Shown here: positions 36,430 through 48,394 of the stretch, piece by piece
Numbering within the stretch: position 1 is the stretch's first letter
Layout of the letters: each line of letters opens with the position of its first letter
From: Ophiodon elongatus
Taxonomy: Eukaryota > Chordata > Actinopteri > Perciformes > Hexagrammidae
DNA length: 64,000 nucleotides
Direction: 5' to 3'
Assembly: GCA_016806645.1 (NCBI GenBank)
Contig: JACSYO010001682.1
Location: 1,284,001-1,348,000, forward strand
Made by a program: the position numbers and the translations under genes
The notes under the pieces: model-generated
What the model saw: only the letters and a program-made list of their open reading frames with translations
Databases searched by the model: none
Told to the model about the DNA's origin: nothing

Positions 36430-36915
36430 CCAAGGTAAACAACGATGCTTAATGTTTGCTTCAATGACTCTCACTGTCAATACCTCATTACTGCTCATCG
36501 ACTGGACTCTATCCTACGAACAGAAACCTGGCTTGATCAAACTGGTACTCAGGAACTGAATGGAAGATCTCCTGCAACTATATATTTATACATTGCACTG
36601 ATAGGAAAGCTATTTAATATGATGATTTATTGTTGTGTCTTTAAGCAATTACACTTTACTAACATATGGCACAGCCACGAATATTCCAGCGAATATTCTC
36701 CAATGTCAAATTATGTATAATGTCATTATAGTCATTCCATTCGGTTTTCTGGAAATATTTTGTGAGCTTTTATCCAGAGTCATTTTTAATATATTATCAG
36801 TATTATCGTCATTTCGGATGATTTCAATATTCATGTTGATGAAAGCAACAACTCAGATGCACAACAATTAATCAGCTTTGTTTTCAACAGCACACCCCAT
36901 CTCTGTGGAAATGTC
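36430..36915 (+). pseudogene. LINE endonuclease-domain remnant
   Basis: The plus strand encodes LTAHRLDS-like and RTETWLDQ peptides (the TETWL motif of LINE endonucleases) after the start at 36445. Further on, in another frame, are FLEIFCELLS and then DDFNIHVDE (codons at 36817-36843). That last block is the GDFNIHVD catalytic motif of AP-type endonucleases, with G changed to D. The order and spacing fit fish Rex1/CR1/L2-group elements, but several frameshifts and a shortened middle show it is dead. It ends where repeat R5 begins near 36930. The clade is inferred from memory. Confidence 0.78.
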
Positions 36916-36929
36916 CTCTACAGCATTAA

Positions 36930-37132
36930 TATGGCAGCAAACAACTATTGTCTATATAAAGATATGAAGGAGTAATGTCTACCTGTGCAGAGAATAAAGT
37001 CCCTCTCCCACTTATCCCAGCTTCTCCTTGGCTTTGTTGACATAGCCAGGTCGGCCGCTTTTAGTGCACGAGAGTGCACGAGAGTGCATGTGAGCAGAGC
37101 CCACTGGCCAGCTCGCGGCTGTCGCCGGATGT
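36930..37132 (+). repeat. Old interspersed repeat, family R5 copy 1
   Basis: Shares with 54640-54800 the phrases AACAAACAACTATT-like, AAGTAATGT or GAGTAATGT, CTACCTG or GTACCTG, GCAGAGAAT, TTCTCCTTG and GGTCGGCCG or GGTTGGCCG in order. It includes a 10-bp tandem repeat at its 3' side. It directly follows the LINE fragment. Confidence 0.7.
37063..37090. repeat. 10-bp tandem repeat AGTGCACGAG, about 2.8 units
   Basis: Two identical units followed by a diverged third. Confidence 0.85.
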
Positions 37133-37134
37133 AA

Positions 37135-39540
37135 ATGAAAGTGTCTTAAATCTCATCTGTTTTTTATCTGGATGCAATGCACTTGAAATGTAGACACCAG
37201 TCTTCCTATAATGTGGGACAATTGCATATCATGTTTGTTTGTTTTTTATGAATTTGTGTGTTGTGTGAGAGTCTGATCTATGAGACTTCAGTCTCTTAGT
37301 TTCAATTAAAACATCACTATGAAGTGTAGAGGGAGGGAAATCATCTATTCATATCATCAATATCAGAGGAGCGATGAGGAGTTTTGTTTTGAAACCAAAT
37401 TTTAAACTGAGCCATTCTGGTTTTTAAAAAAAAAGCTGACTTTTCAGAATGAAACGGATCGGCTCATTAGTGAGCTCCCGACCTCCAGAGGCACTATGTC
37501 TTATCAGGAAAAGAAATATTAACATAGTGACCTTCATTTCACCAACTTTAGTCACACTTCAACTCAGATGGTTGCTTCTTAATTATAATACCACAGTCCT
37601 TAGGTTCAACTATAATACAAAGGCAATGAGGGTCAACAAATGTATTGCAAGGAACCTTAGTTAGAAAGCCCTTGTCCTTTTTGCTTCTTTTTTTTTGGTC
37701 TTTGTTAAGTGTGTATATATATATATATATATTATAGTAGTACAATAAATTGTTTAGTTATTTAGTTGTTTAATTTGACCATATGTATATGTTGTTCTCC
37801 TGATATGTTCTGTCTTTTTGTACAAAAATAAAAAAACAAAGTTACCAAATTACCATGCCAATTTTCGATAGTATTACCATGATGCTTTTTTGTAATGGAA
37901 GCACACAGCGAGCAAGTGCTATACTCTCTTAATTCGGCAATGAGTGCTCCACCTTGTCTCCTGGCAATGTCATGGGAAATTTGGACACCCAAGACTTAGA
38001 TGCTGTTTATATGTCCAAATATGTCTTTTGACAAATGTGCACAACAGCTGTAGTATCATTGTAGGGGGTTTTGCACAAGATGTCAGGGGAAAATCTTAAA
38101 TGTCAGCTCCACTTACTAGTAATGCGTGTCCCTGAGTTCCCCTGGAATTGAACCATACAAACCAGTGGATAGTGAGCATGCACTTTTAACCCAACACGTG
38201 AAAGGAAGACTCCCTGGACACCCAATGACAACATTTCATGTCAAGAGGCAATTACAGAATGGCAGCACGATGAATGGCAACCGCTGAAAAATAATAGTTT
38301 CGCAAATGGTGTTTGATTCAATGAAAATCTGAAGGATTACAACTTCAAGTACAAAAAGATGATAAACCCAGAACCTTTCGTCATTGTTCTCCCTCTACAA
38401 AGTAATGATTGGGCGTGTTCGGTATTTCATCCGCCAAATTTTTCATTGTTATTTTTTTAATGCGTTTGATCGTCGGCAGTGAGTGTTTCTACTGTGGCCA
38501 CAGAGCCATAATGTGAGGCCGTGTTGTCGAGACATGGCAGCGCCTCCCTCAAGGTCAGGGTCAAGGTCAGCTCCTTTATCTGGCAGAGAGAAAATAGAAG
38601 TGCAGCAACACACAACCCCGTTCATGTGATACATATATATCATCAGAGCCTTCTACATGAATAGAAATAAATTCAAATGCATGCATTACAAAAGAATGCA
38701 TAAAAATGGGATTAAATGTGCAGCGCAGAGGTGTTGAATAGGAAATGTCATTACATGTGAGAGACGGAGACGGCTCCTTGGGCTCCGCATTGAACAGAAA
38801 TACTTGTATTTATACCGCATACTATTTAATATCCACATTTTTACAAGAAAGCCATGGGTTATCAGCAGTGCTTTGTGATAAAATCACAATAATAAAGTGG
38901 ATGCACAGAGATTCCAGGAAGGATAAATGTGGTTAAACTGGTGTGCTTTATGGATTTTTATTAGAAATCTGAAATCTTAGCTTCAAGTCTAATGGTGAGA
39001 TGGTATCTCGAACTGTAAAACAGACACTTAGGATTTAAGGTGGGGGAAGAAAAGTGCTGATAAAATTATTTCAAAACACAAGGGGATCTAATGACTCATC
39101 TCAAACTCAGCTTGCAAGTACAAACTATGTGAAGGAGATGGTTGACAACCTATGGGTGTATCTGAGTCAAAGAAAAACACGTTCTGCACAGTGACGACCT
39201 TCAGTGTATAGTGCCAACAACCACTAAACAAAGTATCATTTTAACCCCGACGTGAGGACAACGTGCGGATGTCTTAGTTGAAGAAGGGGGTGCAGGGGGC
39301 ATTTGAAAGCAAGACGTTTTTGCAGTTAGGATGTGGGATGTGATTGAAGCACTGTTTAGCTGAGTAGGTGTTCTAGCAACTCTGTGAATTATGACTTCTT
39401 TATTGAGCCACACAACCTTGTAAAGAGGAGGAGGAGGATGGGTCAACAAAAATTGTACTTAGACTTTGGAGACTGTTTTGTGTTGTTTTTTTTAACGCTC
39501 AACATTAGTTTCCTTGAATCGTGATCATATCTTTCCAAAC
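37135..39540. other. Unique sequence, no gene seen; (TA)n at 37714-37733
   Basis: Carries a short TA microsatellite. On the minus strand near 38120-38205 a GGTTCAATTCC word like a B box occurs, but without a convincing A box or tRNA fold. Nothing else is recognised. Confidence 0.4.
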
Positions 39541-39549
39541 AGTCCATGT

Positions 39550-39870
39550 CACCATAATGTAAAATGTTACCTAACCTTAACCGAGGAGTCTCACCCCAAC
39601 ATATGAATCATTTTTGTAACAGTGCAACGTATCTTACAATATGTTTTTGTCTTTATGTTTTTCATGCGAATGTCCAGCAACAAGAGCGATCAGAGCGCCG
39701 GTGCAAGGTGTTCAGGCAAATAAATGTTTTGGTTAGGTTTAGGAAATGATTGTGGTTTGGGTTCTAATAACTTTTTCAAATACTTTGTTGTTTTTAGTAA
39801 AAACAAAATCTACCTGGTTAGGTTTTGGAAAAGATTATGGTTTGGGTACAAATAAATACAGAAGTTAGTC
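39550..39870 (+). repeat. Old interspersed repeat R6 with a duplicated module
   Basis: The phrase GGTTAGGTTT(A/T)GGAAA occurs at 39731 and 39816, each followed by GATT-TGGTTTGGG and an AATAA word, giving an 85-bp period. I recall the preceding CAGAGCGCCGGTGCAAGGTG from the same fish repeat. The class is unknown. Confidence 0.65.
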
Positions 39871-39874
39871 CGTT

Positions 39875-42800
39875 TTTTTTAAGACCCACCCATCCAACCC
39901 AACCTCCTCTTTAAACTTAGTTTATATTCACGCGATTGCGTGACCGTCACAAATAGTTAACTGATATAATCCCTATTTACATGTCTAGGGATTATACAAA
40001 GAAGGCCAATTTGCTTTTAAATGCTTTAGAAACAGATGGTTTTAAAAATTTGAGTATATGCTCGCCAGCCAAATCAACTTGTTTACAGGATATACAAGCT
40101 TTGTTTCCTTATAAAGCATTTAATACTTGACTTCTTTCTTTAAAGGGCTTGTACGAAAGCAATAAAATAGACCATGAATATGAGATATGAGTTTACAGAT
40201 ATTTACAATCCCTCCTCGTCATTGTGGAGGTTAGTTTATGGCTTTTGACAGTTACACCTAGAGTCTATGGGCACATCTATGGGTTTCACTCTTTGTCTTT
40301 TTGACTCTTCACAGTTCATTTTGTTTGTACGCCCTCTGGCGTTTCGGAGAATAATGCAGTGCATAGAGTAATAATACGACACCTGTCCTGGCTCACAATT
40401 GATTATGCGGATCATGTACCAATTTAAAAAATCTGTGTCCCCATCAGTTAATTAGACAGGGTTGAAAAAGTTACCCTTTAATTAAAGAGTTACCGACACG
40501 TAACTATTGGGTTTTAACTCTGAATGTACCATCACCTCACGTAGACATCTATGTGTTGAAGGCTACTGTTCTCAAGTGGACGATGTCTTGTCAGAGCAGA
40601 ATCTGAGACTTGCAGCCAACTACCGTCCTCCAATATATTTTTGTCTAATGCTAATGTTCAGATCTGATTGTTCACTCAGGGGGTTAGCGGGTTTCACTCC
40701 AAGCTGACCTTTCAGTCGGGTAATAAGCCATTTTGCTTCAGCGTATTAATATGGGAGATTTATATTGTCATAATGGAGGGCCTGCGCAGCGGCATTACTC
40801 ACGGTGATTAGTGACTAATGAATGACTGCCAACCTGTGTTGTGGTAATGCATTCCTCTGACTGATTGTGGTCAACCCTGTTTCGGGAAGGCAGCCAAAGA
40901 GAAAAGTTCATTAGTAAAGCCATAATAATTAACAAGTTCCAGGAAATTAATCTGGGAAAGGGGACTCTCCATTACTCTCCTTAGCATGATCTCATTTTTA
41001 TCATATCAGCCCTGATGACAACAAAAAGTATATTGTGGCAGGCTTGTTGCTGGGTGTTTTTTAACAATTACATATGAGGGGTTTCTAGATCCCCGAACAG
41101 ATATTGCTCTAAAATGTCATCGGTGAGCTACGGTTGGCTTGTTCAGTAGGTAAGTGAGGTAGCAATGTTGAGCTAAGGGAAGAGGGGAGTGGCTATAACT
41201 GATTGCCCCCCTTCGGACCAGCACGCGTTATTACCTTTCTTTCTTTCCTGGGTGGATATGGTGAACGCGGGAGCGCTCAGGATGACGAAAGTCTCCAATT
41301 TTGAAGAATAACTGCGCGGACATACGGTACTTGTTGATAGACGGGACCCAGGTCGATGGATCCTTGAAGTTGCCCAAGGCCATCACTTAACTGGGGGTGA
41401 TTCAGCAGTCGGTATAGCTGTTTCCCTAAAAAGCCTGAAGGAGAACTGAAGGCTTGCGAGGGGGATGTATGTGTTGCCTTCTGCCGCCAAATAGATTTGT
41501 GCTACCTCCACTTTAATAAAAATGTTCATTCCCACAGAGAAAAACATTAAGGCCCCCCCTCTCCCTTGTCTATGACACTGTGTCCTCCGACTTCCCGCAA
41601 GTATGAATCTGTCACTGATGGTCCTGGCTTTATAAACCTGCACAGCTTTATGTAAATGATACAAGCGCACAGTGAAAAAAGAAAAAAAGAACCATTTTGG
41701 ATCACTCGCAGCGCTTGAATGATCAGTTCTTCTGTCTCACTGTATTAAGCCAACAATACAAGAGGCAATTTGCGCTGTCACTCTGTTCAAAATTGCTCCA
41801 ATCATGACTTCCAACACTTAAAAGAGCAATAAGGACGATTTTTATTGCTCTATAACACAAAATGACCGCAATATATCTGCAGGAGTTTGATAGGATTTTA
41901 GATTAATTCAGTGATTACTGGGCCGGATACTGATTTATCAAGCTTGCACAAATCACGTTTTGATCTATCGTTTCTTTCAAAAAGAAGCATTTACTTCTTT
42001 TTTTCTTATTTGTGTTATATTATATGCCGAGTATACATTTGTTTGATCTCTGTGCTGTGTTTTAAACATGTCACTGTATGTGTCAGATAATGGCCATTAG
42101 AAAATTTCTATCTATGTTGTTTAAAATGGTGTTTCCCAAAAATGTTTAGCTATTGACCCCTGGAAGTTAGGCTGGGTAAAGTATTGTAGAATTTGTTTTT
42201 TGTATTTGTTGTAATTCTCTTTACAACAAATAACAGTGCTCAATGAATCAAATGCTCTGACAGAAAAAGGAAGACAAAATATTATCTGTTACAGGATTGT
42301 AGTAAACCCATTCATCATTTCGTACTTAGAAATAAAAGTTTTTCTTTCAGTTATCATCACTGATATCCTCAACTAATCAAGTAAATTCTGTCTAAATTTA
42401 AGGCAACAACAACAAAAACACTTGAAAAAAATCAGCGGGCACAGTGAGCATTTCAATCTGTTTACAGGTCACCTTCAACTGCAAACAAAATCAATATCCA
42501 AATTAGATAATAATAACTTATAGAAACATTGTGTCCACTTTCTCCCTCCCTCTCTAAGTCCTGACCTTTGTGCTACTATACTGCATTAAGTAGGCCGGGT
42601 CGGGTGGTTGATTAACGCATATTTTTGCGGGGTTGGGTGGTGCAGATTGGCTCTGATAACGGGTCAGGTGGGTGCGGTTATTAAAAAGAAAAAAAAACAT
42701 GAACCTTGCAGCACTATTACCAAAGCCATGAGAATAGGACCTTTTGTTGAAATAGGCCAGAGTTTGCCTTTAACTTTTTAGTAGCGGAGACAATAGCTCT

Positions 42801-43099
42801 ACTTGTAAAAGTGAAACCCAATGCAAAATGTGAAAAAACTGCATTCCGGACACAGATCGGCGTTTTGCAAAACTCCCCTTTCAAGAGCTCTGGAGCTCAT
42901 TCCCAGGCATTATGCCACAGCAGGAAACGGGCAGCCTTGTCAACTCATTGACAGCTAATTTAATAAAGTGAGACAATAAAGACCTGGCCAGACACTGCAT
43001 CAGCCAGAGCCGTCCTACCTACCCGAAATGCATGAACGGCGTCCTCGCAAGGACAGAGGTGCTGCCTGTTAAGATGGCCAGAGCGCTGTCGAAGTCTGC

Positions 43100-43105
<6 letters not shown>
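39875..43105. other. Mostly unique sequence, no gene seen
   Basis: 40690-40990 has a conserved-element look. A word GGTGTTTCCCAAAAATG near 42130 may be the end of a hAT element. A 12-bp perfect hairpin lies at 42203-42232. At 42590-42680 GGGTCGGGTGG and GGGTTGGGTGG words recur, as in some old DNA transposons. No exon is seen. Confidence 0.35.
42203..42232. repeat. Perfect 12-bp hairpin with 6-nt loop
   Basis: TATTTGTTGTAA at 42203-42214 pairs with TTACAACAAATA at 42221-42232. It has no U tract or other sign of a terminator. Confidence 0.8.

Positions 43106-43107
<2 letters not shown>

Positions 43108-43157
<50 letters not shown>
43108..43157. repeat. (CT)n microsatellite
   Basis: About 24 CT units. 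On the minus strand it gives an Arg-Glu run in a spurious frame. Confidence 0.96.
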
Positions 43158-43159
<2 letters not shown>

Positions 43160-43162
<3 letters not shown>

Positions 43163-43620
43163 AAAAGCATAGCGCTACTGCAGCCGTCACAGTCTGTCAG
43201 GGATGAGACGCGGCTCCATTAGCACCTCAGGCTACCTCCGATTCTGAGACAAAAACACCAGCGTCTGGGTGCATTGGCGTCCAAGTGTTTTCGTCTCAGT
43301 CATGGACATTAAAAGTGATGGGGCTGTGCCTTATAGATAAGTGATATCTGACAGGCAGGAATGTTTTGATGATCAAACCGTAGAAAATAAATTTCCCCTA
43401 TCCTGATGTTTTTAGGTGCCTGTAGTGGAAACCCCCCCCGCCCCCTCCCCTCCTCATACTGTATATGGTTGTATTTGTCTGTATTCTCCAGTGATTTATA
43501 TTGTGGACGTTTGTATCAATTTGTGCCCCCTCAAAAATGTTGGCCACACTACGCCCTTGTCAGTATCAGTTTGTTCTGATGTGTTGGTTCATAGATCTCA
43601 TACATCATCCCAGTCGCCAA
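43160..43620. other. Unique sequence; C-rich tract at 43432-43455
   Basis: A C-rich run of about 24 bases is present. Nothing else is recognised. Confidence 0.45.
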
Positions 43621-43630
43621 CAACCACAAC

Positions 43631-43647
43631 TGTGTGTGTGTGTGTGA

Positions 43648-43708
<61 letters not shown>
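43631..43708. repeat. (GT)n microsatellite with one AA interruption
   Basis: Two GT arrays are separated by GAAT near 43646-43649, with the longer array on the right. Confidence 0.97.
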
Positions 43709-43709
<1 letters not shown>

Positions 43710-43711
<2 letters not shown>

Positions 43712-46155
43712 CCAGCAGATTGGTATTTTTGTTTCACAACATTTCTTGGAGGCAGAACTTTCTCGCTCTGGAGAAAGAAATAATCTCATCGGAGTTCAAC
43801 CTCAATGGCTGCAACCACAACTTTTTTCAAAGTAACCATCCAGCGAGTCCCCCTGTTTTTCTGTTCATGTCCATTTTGGTGCAGGGACCACTGTGGCACC
43901 GATGGCTACATCTTATAACTGTCGTGGCTCTTCTTCAGAGTTGCTTGTTAGTGGGGCTCGAGTTGCGAGTTCAACCTTGTACACAAAATGAGCAGAAAAC
44001 ATACAGCTCGCCTCAGACAACTCTCTCAGCAGCCCAGCCGCCTCCGTCCTTGTTTCGGGGGCTAAGGGCTCACACAAGGTCAAACTCTGTTGGAAGTTAG
44101 ACGAGGTCTTTTTAAAGGATGCGATGACAACCGACACAGTGGCCAGATGACCGTTTCATCGTTGATCGAGCTGACGCTTAATGCGCTCGCCCTAACAATG
44201 TACAGCAATCGGGAGGTTTATCTAAAAAAAGTCGTACAGTGCATTGCAAAATCCTCATATACGACAAGATGCATCTGGTCTTTTAAGGCAATGCACGTAT
44301 GGTATTTTATTTGACACAAAAAAGTTCCTCCTGCAAGGTCTTCTGAACACCACCGTGCTTGCCGGAATGTTTCGGCGTCGCCCTGCAGACGCCCAGGACG
44401 CTCAAAACAAACGCTCTGTGACACCTTAGGTTTCTTCAGAGACAAAACTAATGACTATTGATTCTCCGTGCCAGTGAGATCTCTTGAGACATCCCCGATC
44501 AACTCATTCTGCACATTGCGGCATGTGTACGTCGTGTTACATGGGACAGTAACTGCGTAATCAATTATACACATAAAATATCCACTCCCTCTGTCTGCAA
44601 TTTCACGAAATGCATCAACTTTTCAAGAGGCATCCAAAGGCAACTGATTGGATACTAGAAATTCAATTACATCACTAATAGCCAACAATATAGTATCTAT
44701 TGTTTTTTATCTGATCTGAATACACAAGTGATTTCTTTTCAAATGTTCTTACTGTGTCTCCTGTTCGTTACACGGAGCCTGACAGGAGAGGCGCTCCTTG
44801 GAGGTGGCGTACTTTTGGAAGCCTCTGTTGCACTCCATGGCGTGCTTCCAGTTACAGTAGCCTTTAAATTGAAATGTTGATTCAAAGCCACGGGCTGCCC
44901 CACTAAATCTTCGGCATGGATAATCAGCTTTGACCGAATATTCCAGCCCGTCTCATGTCATGAACTGCAAGCTCCTGAAGGAACGCTTTTGGTTATCAGA
45001 CAGTTGTGGGACAGAAGTTGATGGTAAAAATACTTCTCTGAATATAGTGTATTAAGTTATTACTCAGTAAGCCAAACAGCTGGATAGCTTGCTAACTGAC
45101 ATTTAGCAACCTACCACTCGCTGAGAGCCAAGTGCTGCAGGGATGAAGAATGTTTTTAGGCCAACCCTAAAGTTAGTACACTGGTTGCATTGATAAAAAG
45201 CCAATTGCATATTTTTCACTGGATTTTGGATTATTGCAGGAAATAACCTCTGTGGAAGACTAACGCTTAAGATGCTTACATGTTTTGTTCATAAAGATTA
45301 TCTTCACAAATGAACACCATTTTCCAGAAGTTGTAAGGTAACATTGGGCTGCAAACGCACTACACCACAGTTGCATGACTTCACGTCATCAACACTAGGC
45401 TTTTAGTACATAGCAACTTATAAAAGTTATTTTATAGTAAATTAAGTGTTAAAGTTTGCAAGCGTGGTATTTACTGATGTATTATAATTTGTAGAACAAA
45501 ATGTTCAAACCTCTTAAGCTTGTGTTAACAACAGACCTTATTTAAGGTATCTAACCAAAAACCCATTCAAAATACCCATTGACTTCGAGTCAACTTCGAG
45601 CTTCAGGATTCTTGCCTGCAGCACTCTTTTGTGTATGATTAGCATGTTCTGTCGTGTTAGCGATTAGCTCACTAGTTGGGTTACAGTAGTCCGCCAACTT
45701 GACCTGTAAGTATATTTCTTGAAGATTAATGTATCTGTTCTTTTCACTGGTCTGAACAGGCTTTACTCAGATAACTGTGTCCTCCTTGGCTCCATCCAGT
45801 AATATTCTTTGAAGTAGATTGGTGTTTATCTCTGACATTGTCCATCATTTTGTAAATTAGATTCAACAAACCTTTTTTTTATGAAACAAAAAATCCTAAT
45901 TAAAGTTGTAGGCAGTGAAGCAAACTGAAAGCATCTCTGACCTACTTGCCCTCACTCCCACACACACTCCCACACTTCCTCACACTTGTCTGCGCTGGTG
46001 AAGGTATGTTGATTTGAGGTATACCACCACTGTCAACCACATAAGCTGTGAGTGGATGGGCGATCAATAAGCTTGTTCTAATGCCTTTCTGAAAAGTACC
46101 TGTTTACCACAAGGACGGTTCAAATGAAAAGCTGTCAGTCAACCACACAGATAGA
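43710..46155. other. Mostly unique sequence, no gene seen
   Basis: The AT-rich part at 45040-45720 contains phrases such as ATGTTTTGTTCATAAAGATTA that I associate with old fish repeats, but no boundaries can be set. Short open frames have no motif. Confidence 0.35.
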
Positions 46156-46159
46156 AGAT

Positions 46160-46475
46160 AAGGCTGTGGCGTGTGTGTGTGTGTGGGAGGGGGGGGAAGG
46201 TGCGTATTACTTGTGTTATGGGGACATATATTTGTATACACAGACATTGTGGGGACTCGCCTTCCTTTTGGGGAAAAAAAGTCCCCGTAACTTAAATCAA
46301 CACATTTTAGGATGACGACATGGTAAGGGTAATGTTAAGTACAGATTTAGGTTTAGATTAGGGTCAGGATTAGGCTGGTAGCAGTTCGGGTAAAAGTTAC
46401 AATTAGTCTGCAGAAAATTAATGTAAGTCAATGTGATGTCTTCTAAAGTGACGGTGTGTGTGTTTGGAGAAAGGT
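46160..46475. repeat. Old interspersed repeat R7 bounded by GT runs
   Basis: A GT run at 46166-46184 is followed by GGGGACATATATTTGTATAC, GTGGGGACTCGCC, GGGGAAAAAAAGTCCCC and a TTAGG-rich part with AGGTTTAGATTAGGG. It ends near GACGGTGTGTGTGTTTGG. This TGGGGAC/TTAGGGT pattern next to GT runs is common in fish genomes. Confidence 0.6.
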
Positions 46476-46479
46476 TGGG

Positions 46480-48160
46480 GTGATGCTCCAATTTGCAACT
46501 CTTTTAGTTTTTGTCTGTGGACTGTGAACCAGAAAGGACTCTATATGTATGTAGCATACAAACTATGTTGTTGGCCTGCTGACTCTATTGGTCCTGAGGA
46601 AAAACAACCAGCCCAATGGAGAGGCTGTGTCTATTTCCTGTCTTCTCCCCCAAGCTGCCTTTTAATTTGCTCTGTGGCACTGCACCCACATAAAAGGCCA
46701 AGGGCCAGGACCCGCTCATTTACTGGAGTGTGAAATGTCAATATATACTCACAACAAAAGGTATGCCGCTGCACATCCAGCTCTGCGGGCGCTCTTACTT
46801 AAACCGAAGCGCCCGTTCTCTGAACACACGGGAAGTCTCCTAACCCAAAGTTTCGCATTGAGAATACCGAATGTCCACTTTAAAGACAAAAAGTCTGCCA
46901 GTGCCAGAAGATCCGGCATCAGGTGTTTACACGTGACTGGTTATTCTCTTTGTGGCTCCTCACCCTGCACAGAGGATAACTCCCTGATAATGTGTATAGA
47001 TAGGGTTTGTTGAAGGAAAGGGGAATAGCCTGTAGAAAATCTTCTTTCCAAATGTTAATCTCTTCTAAAAATGAACGATGATTTTAACTCAGGGGCCACA
47101 TTGTCTGCCTCCCGAGTCACAAAAGGCAGCAATTAGCATCACAGGAGCAGACAAAATTACCTATGATTGCCCCTTTTGAATCCTGTATTGTAGTAGAGGT
47201 TTTTATGCTATTTTAATGGGGAAAGGTAACATGGAATCTGAAAATATTCAAAGCCACACTGGCAGCAAAGGTTATGAGCATTAAGTGAACCGACTTGTGA
47301 CGGCGAAAAACGAAAGTCAACATAAAGGGCAGCACTTGAGAGCCGCTTTTATCTGTACTTGGAGTGAACTATCATCCTGTTTATTCATGCACAGAGAGGC
47401 ATGTTAAGTTCCCCATATCCCCTTTGATGCCGTCGGGCTGGCAAGGCGCAGCTATCCCTCTTTTTACGATTGCAGCAGTGGATCTGATTTAGCTGATCTC
47501 TTGTGGGATTCGCCTCCAAACTAATGGGTTTGCCATGTTTAATGATGCGGGAAATTTTACTGAATGGAAGTTATTTATCTTTATCAACGTTCCTTTAGAA
47601 GTGGTCTGTCTGTCGGAAAAGCGTTCTGTCATAGACTCTGGGTCAAAGCAATACAAAAGCCAATCACCATCACCAGGGATTTCAGCCAAGCCAATAGTGT
47701 GGGTGAATGTTGAAATCATAATAAGATTTGTCATCACTTCAATAGACATGATTTCCAGATAGAGTCCCTTCCCTATAAGCCATAATACTATAGTCTACAA
47801 TGACAGATGAACTTGTGACTCAACCCAAGAAATACAATTGATGACTTTTACTCCTTCAACGAGTCCTGCAATCAAATGACATCGTCATTACTACATTTGG
47901 GGAGTAACACTACAGTATGTGGAAAAAAAATCATTAAAACAACCAAGTGATAAATGATAAAAGCAACAATGTTAAAAATAGATAAGAAAAGCTTATAACA
48001 AAAACTGTCAGGTTCCGTAGGATCAAATTAAAGCTGCATAAATATGTAAACTTTGGCAGTGCAAAGACTAAGCCACAGTATTTCAAGTTAAATAGGTAAG
48101 ACCTTTCTTTATAGCTGGCATGGCACTGTGCAGATATGTATGGCGAAAATTTAAAAAATG
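46480..48160. other. Unique sequence, no gene seen
   Basis: Open frames at 46458-47013 (plus) and 47489-47762 (both strands) have no known motif. 47080-47300 looks like possible conserved non-coding sequence. Confidence 0.35.
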
Positions 48161-48164
48161 TAAC

Positions 48165-48391
48165 TTAATTACACTCACTATACATACAGGTACATAAATG
48201 AAATTTGACCTATGCATTTAGCCCATCCTAAGCATCTTTAGAAGCAGTGGGCTGCCGCTCGGGGAGCATCTTGGAGTTCAGGGTCTCACTCAAGGACACT
48301 TTGACATGCGGACAGTAGGATCTACGGACCAAACCGCCAACCTTCTAGTTAAAGGACGACCCACTTAACCCGCTGAGCCACAGTTGCCCCC
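48165..48391 (-). mobile_element. tRNA-headed SINE, minus strand
   Basis: On the minus strand it starts GGGGCAACTGTGGCTCAGCG. An A box, TGGCTCAGCGG, lies at 48370-48380, and a B box with one change, GGTTTGGTCC, at 48326-48335. The body has ATGTCAAAGTGTCCTTGAGT and a tail with GGATGGGCTAAATGCATAGG and a TGTACCTGTATG region. The head matches the SINE at 50566, but the tail differs, so two SINE subfamilies share one tRNA-like head. Confidence 0.85.
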
Positions 48392-48394
48392 AAA

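Noticed and set aside
38120..38205. Possible tRNA gene or SINE head on the minus strand (GGTTCAATTCC)
   Set aside because: A B-box-like word is present, but there is no credible A box, acceptor stem or SINE body.
41150..41600. Considered as a small nuclear RNA gene because of some GC-rich, hairpin-like wording
   Set aside because: It matches none of the U1, U2, U6 or 7SK landmarks I can recall.
43416..44100. Overlapping frames of 139 and 150 codons with long Val-Cys or Thr-His runs
   Set aside because: They are reads through a GT microsatellite and have no other protein feature.
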